DNA from: Siderastrea radians
Lineage: Eukaryota; Cnidaria; Anthozoa; Scleractinia; Rhizangiidae
NCBI GenBank assembly: GCA_964017195.1
Contig: OZ024895.1
Coordinates: 21,143,034-21,207,033 of the forward strand
Direction of reading: 5' to 3'
Length of the DNA: 64,000 bases
Made by a program: the position numbers and the translations under genes. This document shows, in pieces, positions 12,770 through 25,400 of this stretch. Below the pieces are notes generated by a model. That model saw only the letters and a program-made list of their open reading frames with translations. It had not been told where the DNA came from and ran no database searches. The first letter of the stretch is position 1. Every line of letters begins with the position of its first letter.

Positions 12770-14870
12770 GTAGCTGGCGGGATTGTTTGCGGGAGGTTTG
12801 AGCGGCGGGTAAAAAAATTGTTTTTGTCCAAATTTTTTAACTGCGTTAATCGGGAATAGTTGTTTGTAAATTACCATAATTTTGAAAGGATGATACGGTG
12901 GAAGTGTTAACTTCTTTCAGAAGTTTTAACTACTTTCTCATAAAGTTTTATCGAACGAATTCTTCCAAACTACCTTTCATGCTTGCTTCAGGATACTGCG
13001 TGAATTAGTTCACGAGCACCACCATTTTTAGTTTTTTTAATATACGTATAGCAAGTGCGGGGGGTACTCCCTTATATGGCCTTAATGGGGACGTGCGGCC
13101 CGATAGGGTATGGTTTTTGGAGGGTTTTGTCTTGAACGGGGTATCGTTACACGATCTTATGTATTCGGTAATTTACAGACATCAGTAGTATAGTATGTTG
13201 AAAGATAAGCCCCGTTTTGGGATCCCCTTAGATTCCGCTGGATTCCCTTACTATAAAATTGGATTCCTTCATTGTAAAATTGGATTCCCTAATTAAAATT
13301 CATGAGTGACAAGGCACTTTGGATTCCCTGAATACTAATAAGCGTCATTTTACACAATAGACCTGCCTAGACTTGCCGCTTTTGTTTGCGACCAACCTTT
13401 ATTCCTGATTGGTCATTGACATAGGTATTGTGTATTTCAGTATAAGTGCGCGCTTTCTGTTGACCGCATCATTTCACTATTTGATATCAAGTAAAGGAAT
13501 ATTTACGACAGTGCAAAGGATCTGCCCTTGCACTGTTACTCCAGTTTCAAGATGAGCATCTCAAAGTGTGGAGTCTAACTGCAAGACCTTGAAGTTTGTT
13601 AAACATATTTAAAGAACAAAAGATTTACCGTTAGCGTTTTCACGCAACGTTACACAGTTAATTAAATAAGATAAGAGCTACGTGTGAACCGAAAAAACGT
13701 TTATTTTGGTGTTTCTTTTAACGCGTTGTAATCAGTGTTAGTTTAAGCGTTTAAGTCCGATTACACGACGAGAAGAGCTAATGGGATTTTGATCAAGGGA
13801 AACGAAATTTAGTTCGAGTTAGCGGGGAATTCGAGTTCTCCGAGTTCGAGTTAACCGCGTAAAAATGACTGAAAAGTGAGGTCAATTCCAAGGGAAATGG
13901 GACGTAGTTCGATTTAGCGGGGCAGTTCGAGTTATCCGTGTTCGAGTTACCGGGTTCTACTGTACTTATAATAACAATATAACAAGTGCAAAACACCGGA
14001 AACTATTGACTGAAACAGAAAATTAAGCCAACACCATAAAAAATCCCCCATCCCCCACAATATACTACATTATTATTATGCGTACAAAATATCTATAAAC
14101 ATTTTCTCATCAATGAGGCGCCAGTAGTGTCCTTACAAAGCACTTTGTATTTTGTAACACTTCCATTAATGATATCTATCATTTCCATTTATTAAAAAAA
14201 ACGTTGTACGGTCTCTTTTCCAGCGTATGACTTATGTCATATTTACATGTATTGCTGGTAAACTATAAAGGTGCATTAATTCTCCTTAAAATGCACTCTA
14301 TCCAAACACTAAGTAGCTTGACTACAGCCTGATTTCCCATATTGTTACACTATTACTATAACTTCGAAATGTCTATAAAAAATTAGTGTTAAAACAATTT
14401 TAATGTACAAGTATTGGAGAAATAACGTATATTCTGGATATATAGTGTGTACGTACTTTTTCCCGTAGATTTTGACTAATGATATCTATCAAAACCAGAG
14501 CAATTGCATAACAAAAAGACGTTCCACGGTAAATTCTGGATTTTCCAACTCATGACTAATATTTGCATACATTATTCTCCCTAAAATGTACTCCGCCCGG
14601 GAGTCATTTTTCCTCCATTTAGTCAGAAACAGTGTTCAAACCTCGTCAATGTTCGCATGAAACGCAGCTAATTTACAAATTGGGAAAATGTATTATTTTC
14701 TTCGGCCGAGAAATGGCGCATAAAAAGCGTTGAACGAGGATCAAACTAAAGCGAGCGTTAATGAGAGATGACGTTTTACGAGTGCGCAGTTGGCTTGGAT
14801 CATTATGGAACTTTCGTAACAATAAACCATCGCCTAAGTCTCTGCTCTCTCTGTCTCTCTCTCTCTTTCA
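12770..14870. other. Gene-free stretch with degraded repeats
   Basis: No gene seen. 13,205-13,330 holds a minisatellite-like series around (G/A)GATTCCCT. 13,790-13,975 repeats the motif GTTCGAGTTA(G/A/T)C and ends AACCCGGTAACTCGAAC on the minus strand next to TA, resembling termini of pogo/Tigger-type Tc1/mariner elements. A possible poly(A) signal for the minus-strand NLR gene (AATAAA on that strand) lies near 14,188. Confidence 0.45.
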
Positions 14871-14895
14871 TCACCAGTCATCATCATCGTCATCA

Positions 14896-14945
<50 letters not shown>

Positions 14946-17359
14946 TTGTTCGTCATCATCATAATTATCAGGCGTATAAACATGCCATCTAAATGTGGTC
15001 ATTGAACTGGTTTTCATTGCCTCATCTCGTGCGACATCTGCAAGTCGATTCAAACACGATTCCAACATGGCAGACGTTGAATTTGTCTGATTTGCTACAG
15101 TTAATGCGGCAACACCAGCGTGACCAAATGAGTTCCCAGCCAAATGTAACTCTGTAAGCGTTGAATTCACTTGAATTGCTTTAGCCAGTGCAGCAGCGCC
15201 AGCGTAATCAATATAATTCCGATCCAAATACAACACCCTAAGCGTTGCATTCATCTGAATTGCTTCAGCCACTGCAGCAGTACCAGCGTTACCGAGCTCA
15301 TTATAAGATAAATTCATCTCTGTTATCGTTGAATTTGTTTGAAGTGCCGCAGCCAGTGCAGCAGCACCAGCGTAATGAATTTCATTTAAAGACAAATTCA
15401 ACCTTGTGAGCGTTGAATTTGTTTGAAGTGCTTTAGCCAGTACAGCAGCCCCAGTGTTACCAATTTCATTCGAAGACAAATTCAACACTGTAAGCGTCGA
15501 ATTTTTCTCAATTGCCTTAGCCAGTGCAGCAGCACCAGCTTGACCAATTTCATTCTGAGACAAATTCAACTTTGTAAGCGTTGAATTTGTTTGAATTGCT
15601 ACAGCCAGCACAGCAGCACCAACGCGACCAATTTCATTCGAAGACAAATTCAACACCGAAAGCGTTGAATTTGTTTGAATTGCGTCAGCTAGTGCAGCAG
15701 CACAAAGGTCACCAATTTCATAATTCCCCGTCAAATCTGACACTGGGAGAGTTGTATTGGTTTTCAATGCTTCAGCTAGGGCATTAGTGCCAACATCAGT
15801 GCAAACATCAGTGTTACCAATGAACGCAAAACGCAAATTCAGCTTAGTTAGTGTTGAATTTGTTTTCATTGCTTCAGCCAGTACAGCAGCAACAGCGTCA
15901 TTAGCATTTTGTAATCTCCCTTTTAAATTAATACTTTGAAGTTGAAGAAGTGAACCTAGAACATGCGCCAATTTTATGTGCAGATTACTCTGTTCTCTCT
16001 TGCACTCGTTAATACAGTACAATGCAGTAGCAAAATCCTCATCGTCTCCTTTGTTGACTTCACTCGTTATCATCTTGATGAGGGCCACCGTTGTTTCTTC
16101 ACACTGTGCTGCTAGTATGCCGCATGTAAACAAAAGTACCTGTTTCAGCTCATCGAAATATCTCGTGTCGGCGAGTAAACTCTTGGGGCTAATTTCGCCA
16201 TCGAGAAGCCGACAACAGAGACAAAATGCCGCGAACAGTTCTTGAAAGCTCTTGTGGAGAAACCCATAATATATACTTGGTCTACGTTTGCTTGTTCCAG
16301 TTTGCACTGACAAAAAGCCGAACCCGGGTAAGTCGCTTGCAAGATTTTGAAGCTGTCTGTCCTCGAAGTACATACTGTCCTCGAGTAAACCGTTTAACGC
16401 TATCGAGCCAAGATGTTTTAATTGAGCTCCATATACTTCGATGAGGTCTTCATCGGTTTCTGGTAATCCCTTCTTTTTTCTGTATCTTCTCAGGACACAC
16501 TCCACTATTTCTAGGTAGAGGCGAGTTTTGCTTTCTGGGAAGACACCTTTGAGGTCATCACAAAGAAGACAGAGAAGTGCCGCGTTCAAAGGATTTGCTG
16601 CCAAGTCTACCAAGTCGGCGTTTTCATCCAACTCCTCCAGGAGCTTTTCTGCCAAATCCTCCATGGTTTTGAAGTACTTGGTTATAAACTTTCGGGCATC
16701 TTTTTTAGTAAATCCTTCAATCTCCAGCAGGGTGTCGCAGCATTCTCGTACTTTTATTGCCGCTTCTTCCCGCGCTGTAACAACTAAGTGACATCTTGGA
16801 AGTATTCTTCCCTGAAGAATCTCTTTGAACACTTGCAATTTACCAGTAGGTAGCTCATCCAATCCGTCAAGCACCATTAAAACGTTAGACTGATTGTGGC
16901 GAATAAACTTGAAAAATTCATCTTTCTCTTTTTCTTGAATATCTCGAGGAAGAAGTTGATCATTAATGGCTTCCCAAAGGTCAGACTCGATATCACGACA
17001 TTTAAGGAACAACACCACATTGAATTCGGGAAAAGAACTTTTTTCCACGTGAGTTTTAGTGGCCCAGTCGTAAGCAAGTTTTTGGCAGTAGGTAGTCTTT
17101 CCCATTCCAGGTTTTGCTTCAATTAACACTGTTCTCGGCTGTCGGCATTCCTCGTGGGGCTTGAAGATATCGAACATGTTAGCAATTTCACCAGTCTTTC
17201 TTCCTCTTTCTTTCTTCCTGCTAACTATTTTTAGCCTGGTGAAAATGCTATCAAGGTGGAATCGAAAATCCTCGCACCAAGGAAAAGGTGCAAGCCATCC
17301 TTCACGGGTGTTGTAGAGCTGGCGAAAACCGTCAATAAATTCAGCTGGGTTAAAAGTGC
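14871..17359 (-). CDS. NLR exon 6: NACHT ATPase and leucine-rich repeats
   Basis: The acceptor CTTTCAG (17,362-17,360) opens at [13 protein letters not shown]-loop: [10 protein letters not shown] with the Walker A Lys at about residue 643. Walker [13 protein letters not shown] (Asp ~720, DE ~723-724). [11 protein letters not shown] and the following helices fit the NACHT and winged-helix parts of NLRC3/NLRC5-like proteins. The C-terminal third holds about nine 28-residue LRR units (STLTxLNLSxNEIGxxGAAALAxAI). The tail ends in over 20 aspartates from an in-frame GTC/GAC microsatellite, then Trp-stop. The last repeats and tail are more irregular ([20 protein letters not shown]). Confidence 0.88.
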
Positions 17360-19394
17360 CTGAAAGAAAAACAGTTGCAACAAATATCAGACAAACGAAT
17401 AATATTTTCAGTCTGAGCTTCGTCCGAACCACGCGACAAGACGTATCAAGAAAAGGGGAACATTGTTGAGAGGAGCGAAAACAATGACTAGCTAATTCAT
17501 CGATAATGCACGAGGGAGATTTAAAATTTCCGATGACGGCACTCTCAGGAAGTTAGAAACTTCGGCAAAAGCAAAGTAGCGACAAAGTTTCCCTGTGGGA
17601 GATGACAACAATAAGACTTTTGGCCGCTACTGTTCTTGTCTCCCTGTATACATACATTCAAGGAGACATGTCAAAAAGCAACGGCCGCAGCAAATATTTT
17701 CAAATTCACGAAATTGACCGTTTTAGCTGCAAGGATGACAAAACACAACAATTAAAGTAAGCTATAGACCCTATACTGCGATAACATTGCCTTAAGTGGC
17801 TGTCGGCGTAAGAATCGACCACTCAATTTTGATTACATTTTCGATTTCCTTCAAACTTTCTGTGCGAGACAACGTTAGTATAGGATTAATGAAAATACAT
17901 TTCTTTTGTTGTTTATCTTCCGAATACCCAAGATTTTGAGGCAAATGTTGTTAACAACCGAAGCCCTCAAAATCGCCCTTTCGTCGAGTCGAAATTAGCC
18001 AATTTTGGGAAGTCTGCTGCCGACCGTATATTTATCCAAAAAATCTAACTTTTGTACCAGTAATACATACGTCATGTTACTTTAGAAAAATGGTGGAAAA
18101 AGTTTAAATTATCGAGACTTGCTTAAACGAGAGAGTCTCAAACTGGCCAATGTTAACGGTATCAGCAAGAAGCGGGTCAAGTGGTAAGGCAAAAACAAAC
18201 GTTACACAAAATTCTGACTTACTGTGATAATCTTAGGTATTTTTCTAAAGAGTACTCGGATAGCGTCCTTAGACTACAAAATAATATTTCGTGGATCTCT
18301 AACATGTGAAGAGATACAGTTGCAACAATTATGGAGAAATCCGTTATTCGGCAACAACTGTAATGAGACCTAGTGTGACAACGAGCGTACAAATTTTGAC
18401 TTCTTTGTCTTGTTCACGGATAAAAATGGGCGAACACTATAATTAAAAGGGCAAAAATTAAAATCATACCTTGAAAGTTGCCCAGCTTTACATGTGGGGC
18501 TGTTTTTCAACAGCTAACCGGCTGCAAATTTTACGGTTCTACAACGGATTCAATCAATTTCGTAGTCTTTTTTCGTTCGCTTACATGCGGCGATCTCGCA
18601 AGCCAAAAGCCTGAAGAACTCCATTAAGTTGAGTGAAGAGAGTGACTAAGTTCATTGTAACAATCTTCTGGCTAGGGAAACGCCAGTGACAAGTAAAAGA
18701 ACGAAGACAAATCCAGGAAATGGCACCCGAAAAATACATATGCCGTCCACCTTGTTTTAAGTGCATTACCGCTGACCGCAACAACACATTTCCTTCCTGA
18801 TCGTAGCGGAAATGTAAACCGGAAATCACTAATTGCAAGTGACCAGTAATTCGATTGCCTTGCAAACCACTTCATTAAAATAATTCACAATCGAAATACA
18901 GTTCTGATTGTTTTGCGTCTCACGAGAATTACGATAAGAAATAATCTCTACAGGTACACATAGCTACTAAAGGTCAACTCATACATACAGCTTTCTTTCG
19001 TTATGCCAGGCTGATCCAGTCAGAGTCAAAACTGACTCTGTTATCAAAAGGAGCCCAAGCAAACTAAACTATTACAATTACTACTCAAAGTTGGAAATTC
19101 CTAGACATACAGCAGAATATGCTTGTAAGTGACCTTGATATCCCTGGCATTTTTTAAATCTGTCTTAGGCAAACGTGAGATAAGCCTGCGATTGTAGTCA
19201 CCTCTCATCGCTCTCGGCCGCTAAGGCGTTTGCGCTGATTGAATGGTTCCTTTTTTCATTGAATGACTGACTGTGCGATTGACGGATTGATTGACTTACT
19301 GATTGATTGTTTCATTGGTTGCTTTTAATTAAAATTGATTGTTTGACTGACTGACAGATTGACCCGCTAAATGACTGCATGAATCAATGATTGG

Positions 19395-19434
<40 letters not shown>

Positions 19435-22400
19435 AGGGATGCGATCAATCGATCGATCAATCAATCCAATTGAAAACAAGTAGCTTCGCATGGACCACCC
19501 ACCACCGTAAGAAAATAAAAGGACCAGATCCTGTAGTAAAGGACTTAATCAGCAAAAAAATAAGAGCCAAATACGATAAAACAACAAGTCTGATTGCACG
19601 GTAGGGAAACTATGTATATTTTGACGCAGTATGAACCTATGCGTCCCCATCTTTGCCAGCGTCTTAGTATTTTGTTTTGTTGCTTTTGTGTGTGTGTTTG
19701 AATTTGATACAGGTTTAATTTAATTATCATTCCTGAGTCGAACGTTTGTTGGGGCGGCGGTTTTCTAGGAGTTTAGGGGGTTTGTTTAGCGGGGGGGGAG
19801 GGGGGAGTAAGAAAGGTGTGGTCTGAAACTTTGGGACACTTGGCCAGCGGTTTATTGTCTTGGCAACCAAACCGTTGACCAAAGCATCCTTGAAAAGCTG
19901 CGTGTTCCTGTTTTCCTTCTTTCCTGGAAATGCTACGCAGACTGTGGAGTGTGATCATGATATTGCGCTTGTTTGGTAGTCTTCAAGGGTACAAAAGTGT
20001 AAAATAATCGTCGATTACAGCACTTTTCGGTCAGTCTGTCTTTTTTCATTTGACGCAAATTGTACATACCAAGCTTCGACTAGCTGTACATTTGGTTTTG
20101 TTGCTCAGTATTCTGGTTTGGTTTCTGAGATAATCACTGAGAAATGGGTAGTTTACACAAAGGGACATGTTTCCGAGACTTGGGATAGGTGCAAGTTCGC
20201 CGCACTTGTCCCTATAGGTGTGCCTTAAGTGAGAGTTTAACTCCTCTTTATAATGAACTAGCGATTTTTGGATAATTTCACGGCAATTTGATAACGATTT
20301 TGATAAGATGGGAGAAAAGGGCTTTTTGTAGACACAAAAAAGCTGCGTTTGGAGATCCCCAACGGAAACTTTCACATCGTATGTGTTCCGTTCTCACCTC
20401 CATGCAGAATTTCAAAACTGTAATAAAATCGCCTTTTGCTGTTAAACCACAGCAAAAGGGGCCAATACAAAACGGGTGATATGAAACCGCGCAAAGCATG
20501 TATAGGTTGCAGTATACCGGTAATAACAACGCTGACGTCAAATTTAAGAATTATTACAAAAAAACGGAATTTTCGGGCAGTGTAAGTACTTCCTGGTGAC
20601 TCTCATAAAAACTAAGAACTACATTTTTCTTAGGATTTGAGCGAGGCTGATATGTAGTATCTGGTGTTTCTTCAGGTTTGTTCACCCTTGTGGGTGATCA
20701 TGATAGAAGTCGCTTGTTCCACAAACAAGCCACCTTTTAGTTTCAGAGATCCTTCGTTACCAGAAGATCGAATTCAAGGAAAGTGGTTGTTCGAGCTTAA
20801 GTAGCTCTTAGAACACCACACGGGATTGGCTGAGAAAACAATAAACCAGGGATAAACAAACCTGACAGCAGCATTGACGCCTATCCCTGACAACAGACCT
20901 GCGAGATAAAAAGATCCAATGAAATAAGAAGGTCTAAGCAGCTGTGTGGTACCCGAAAAAAGGAACTCGAGGGATATTTTAAAAATCCAACCTTTCAAAA
21001 TGCAAACGGTTGTTTTGTCTTGCACAAAATGGTTAACGCTATTAACTTTTAACTTCTGCAATCACAGGATTATCTCACGCTTGCCTAAGACAGATTAAAA
21101 AAGGTCAGTTATATCAACATATTCTGCTGTAAGTCTACGGATTTCCAACTTGACCTTTAGTACCTGTCTGTACCTGTAGAGCGGATTATTTCTTATAGTA
21201 ACACAATCAAAACTATACTCTGATTGTGAATTATTTCATTGAAGTGGTTTGCAAGGCAATCGAATTACTGGTCATTTGCAAGTTAGTGATTTCCGATTTA
21301 CATTTCTGGTGTCATTTCCGCCGCGATCAGGAAAGAAATGTGTTGTTGCGGTCAGCAGTAATACGCTTGAAACAAGATGGACGGCGTAGTATTTTTCGGG
21401 TGTCATTTCCTGGATTTGTCTTCGTTCTTTTACTTGTCACTGGCGTTTCCTTGGCCAGAAGATTGTTACAATGAATTTAGTCACTCTCTTTACGCAACAT
21501 AAGGTGGATGGAGTTCTTCAGGCTTTTTGCTCACGAGATCGCCGCCTGCAAGCGTTTGAAAGAAGACTACGAAATTACTGGAATCCGTTGCAGAACCGTA
21601 AAATTTGCAGCCGGTTAACTGTTAAAAAACAGCCCTAGAAGTAGAGCTGGACAACTTTCAAGTTATGATTTTAATTTTTATCCTTTTAGTTATAGTGTTT
21701 GTCCATTTTCACCAGTGAACAAGACATAGAAGTCAAAATTTGTACGCTCGTTGTCACACTAGGTCTCATTACAGTTGTTGCAGCAAAACGGATTTCTCCA
21801 AAATTATTGCAACTGTATCTCTTTAGAAAAATACCTAAGATTATCAGAATAAGTCAGAATTTTGTGAAACGAATGTTTTTGTCTTACCACTTGACCCGCT
21901 TCTTGCTGATACCGTTAACATTGGCCAGTTTGAGACTCTCTCGTTTAAGCAAGTCTCGATAATTTAAACTTTTTCCACCATATTTCTAAAGTAACATGAC
22001 GTATGTATTAAAGTTAAATTTTTTGGATGAATATGCGGTCGGCAGCAGACTTCCCAAAACTGGCTAATTTCGACTCGACGAAAGGGCGATTTTGAGGGCT
22101 CCGGGTACCAACAACATTTGCCTCAAACTCTCGGGTATACTGAAGATTACCAACAAACGAATTGTATTTTCATTAGTCCTAAATCAACCTTGACTCGCAC
22201 AGAATTTCACTTTTGCATTCTCTTGGTAAATACTGTGAACTTTTTTTTTCTTTTCTACTTTTTTAAAGAAATTTCCAATACTGACCTTCATCTCTCAATT
22301 CTTCTTCAGGGATTGCCAAATTGTCTATCTTCTCACTAATGCTTCCGATGTCAGTTTTCACTTGTTCGAGTTCATCTCTGATCTTGTCTAAGGATGGAAT

Positions 22401-25400
22401 ATTAACAGATTAAATCGCAATAATTAAGAATAATATTGATATTTTGTTGCTCTAAACCTTTGGTCTACAGCACGCTCTTTCATTTTCAAAACTAGCGACC
22501 TTCGTTGCCTTCAGATTAAGCAGCCTGTTGCAATCAAAACTTTCGAGGGGTGTACTGGGGCCCGTTTCTCGAAAGTCCCGATAACTTTTCGGGCCCGGAA
22601 AGTTGTGCGCGCAATGTTTACATTAAAGACTAAACTTTTGTTGGTTTTGAAAGCTGAGTTATAAAATACTATGCTGATTAAGCAAATCGGGCTGAAAACT
22701 CCGCCAACGTTCTATAAATATATAGAAATATAGCCTAAAAATATAGCCGTTCTAAAAATATAGCTGCGGGCCCAAAAAGTATACGGGACGGGCCCCAGGG
22801 CCGTAAATGAACCCCAAAGTTGACGGCAAGTGATGCCCGGAACGGAAATGGTTATCTAGCCAAACGGTGGACTGAAAGGTATGGTCTGGTATGGACTCAG
22901 GAAATTTAGATAGCACCTGATAAAAGTTATACAATCCAGTTTATTTTCTTGTCAATGCCACTTTTATTGAAGGGGAGGCAGTAGTTTGAAGGTCCCTACC
23001 CACGTTTTAGCGTGTTTCGGGTGTACGTTGTGAAGAAATTTGGACAGATAGTCCCCAAACTTGTACTTTCTAAATTGGCGTCGGCAGGGGCGTCGCATTG
23101 CAAGCTAATATTCTACGTTGTGATGACAACCATGATGACTGCTTTGAAAATCATTTAATGTTGTTGGGCTACAAGCGTGCACTTGACATCTTCAGCTTGG
23201 GGTCCATTGCAAATTCAATACCACGATACGTTGTTTTTCAAGAATGATTATTAATTGTTTGAAAGAAGGCTTTGCTAGTATTTGCGCCTTCCTCTTTCGC
23301 GCCTTATCTAGGAAAGATCGAAGCGACTCTGCTTGCATGGTAGGCCTTGGGATCATTTGTGGGCCTGCACTGCCAAGCGACCTACCTTGATGATAGTGCG
23401 GCCATCCTTGGAAAACGACAGGGTCACATAAAATGTGTGCTACAAGGGAAGCCGCCATGGAACTCGCAAAAGACATCCAATCTTCGTTTGAAGACTGACT
23501 GAGATCTCCATAACCAGCCACGCCTTTCACTATCACCCATTCCATTTTATCGTCATGGGCTGCTGCAAAGACACCTGAAATACGAAAAAGGATAACCAGT
23601 AATCAAACGCCCTAAAATGATTCCAGTCTACTGAGATAAGGGCAATAAAATAATTTCAAATCTAAACTGAATGTTCAAAAAATACGATCGAGTCCTTTAT
23701 TGGAAAGGCAGGCAGCTAAGTGAATCTTCAGTGGTGATGAAAAGTAAACTACTGTAAAATACCCAGAATGAGCGTCCCCTCTCCGAAATGAAGTCCTCCC
23801 GAACATAAGGCCCCCAATCACCCTCAACATAACTAACATTTCTAGATAAGGAAACGTTCGTCCGTTTGTTAATAGGTGCAAATTAGATAAAAAGGAACCA
23901 TCACTTGACGTTTTTAAGGCTAAATTGAAAGCTACCTACAAGTTAAACTTTATCTTGCTAGGAAAAATGATGTTCTTTCAAAGCATTATGTTAAATGGGA
24001 TGCATTTATTTCAATTCTTTCTTAATCCCTCTTTCCAATACATTACTTGATCAACACCATTTTGCCGCTCAATACATAATATACACAATATTTAAATATA
24101 CATATTTTGTTTTGCATTTTTGCATTGTCAATTTTTCCATATTGGCCTTTCTCTCTTTTCTTATAAATACTTTAACAGCTTATGTTTTATGTTTTTTTGT
24201 TGTTGTATATGTAATTAATTAACCTTTAGTTTTGTTTGTCAGTGCATGTACTACAAGTAATTAATGTTGATATTGTAATGTGAAGTGAAAGGAAATAATA
24301 AAAAAATCGAAAAAAAATTCGTCCGTCTGTCTATCCAGATAAATTGTTTGAGGAAGTGAGTATACAGAAAGCTGAACTAATTAGAAAAACTGCTACTACA
24401 GAATCCAAGAAAATCCAAGACTACAAAGTGAAGAAGGCTTCAATCTCGTACCCAGTGTCCTCAGGCTTCTTGGTCAGCGGGTGGTCGCCGGGAGAGACTC
24501 TGGGGTAATGGAAAAAATTTGATTTTTTGATTTTTTGATTGTTCCTGGGCTGTCCACTAACAAAACTTAGATCCGTTAACCACAGGATTCCTGCAGTAAC
24601 AATTCCATTACCCCAGAGTATCTCCCGGCGACAACCCGCTCACCAAGAAGCCTAAGGACTCTGGGTAATGAGCAGGCTTCCATTCCAGCTAGCTAGTCTT
24701 CAACAGGTTTCGAACCACACTAGGAAGATTAGCCTAGACACATAAACATTATCATGTTTTAGAAAAGCACACAGGTAAATAACTCTTATTCCTTACCTTC
24801 GCCTTCCGTTTCAACTGCAATTGCTTCAGGATAATGCTGGATTATGTCTTCATGTCGCCATCCAAGTTTTGATACCTGAGGCTGGCTCAGAACATCTCCA
24901 CAGTGTACTCGCACATCAAGCGCATCTGGGTCTTCTAAAGGAGCTTTCCATCCATCATCTACATTTGTAATGATGTTGCCAATTTGTTTGCTCACAGGAG
25001 TTTTGAAGACAGATGTTGTTAACTTGGAAGATACAACTACATCGCCAAGCTTTGTTTTCTCGCACTTTAAACCAATACAGGAGCCGACAGAAAAGACAGC
25101 CTTGGGACGGAGAACCCTGACTGCATTCTTTACAGCAGTTAGTGAGCCGCCTGGAACTTCAGAACCTTTATGATATTTTATTAACGCAATCTTCAGCTTC
25201 TCCTGGTCGTCACCGCCCATGGATCCAAAGTACACAAAACCAATGTCTTTGCAGTAACTTTTAAAATGGTTATCCAGATAGAGCAAACAGCTTAAAAACT
25301 CACAATTCTCGACTGTAAGTAACAAGATATCAATTGGTAGCTCAGCATCGTTCCAAAGTTTGGTGGTTACAGAAATATCACCTGGCTTTAAAAGCTTAAC

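Noticed and set aside
15581..16791. Plus-strand open frames across the NLR region
   Set aside because: Mirror readings of the LRR and NACHT codons; no independent coding signal.
17360..17432. An upstream in-frame ATG giving the NACHT exon a hydrophobic, signal-anchor-like N-terminus
   Set aside because: The hydrophobic stretch is the translation of a polypyrimidine tract before a good acceptor (CTTTCAG at 17,362). The spliced frame from exon 5 joins in phase.
23192..23385. Continuation of the phosphorylase exon to a stop at 23,192
   Set aside because: A strong donor (CAAG|GTAGGT) at 23,385 joins in phase to exon 5. The extra residues look like intron translation, though retention in some transcripts cannot be excluded.
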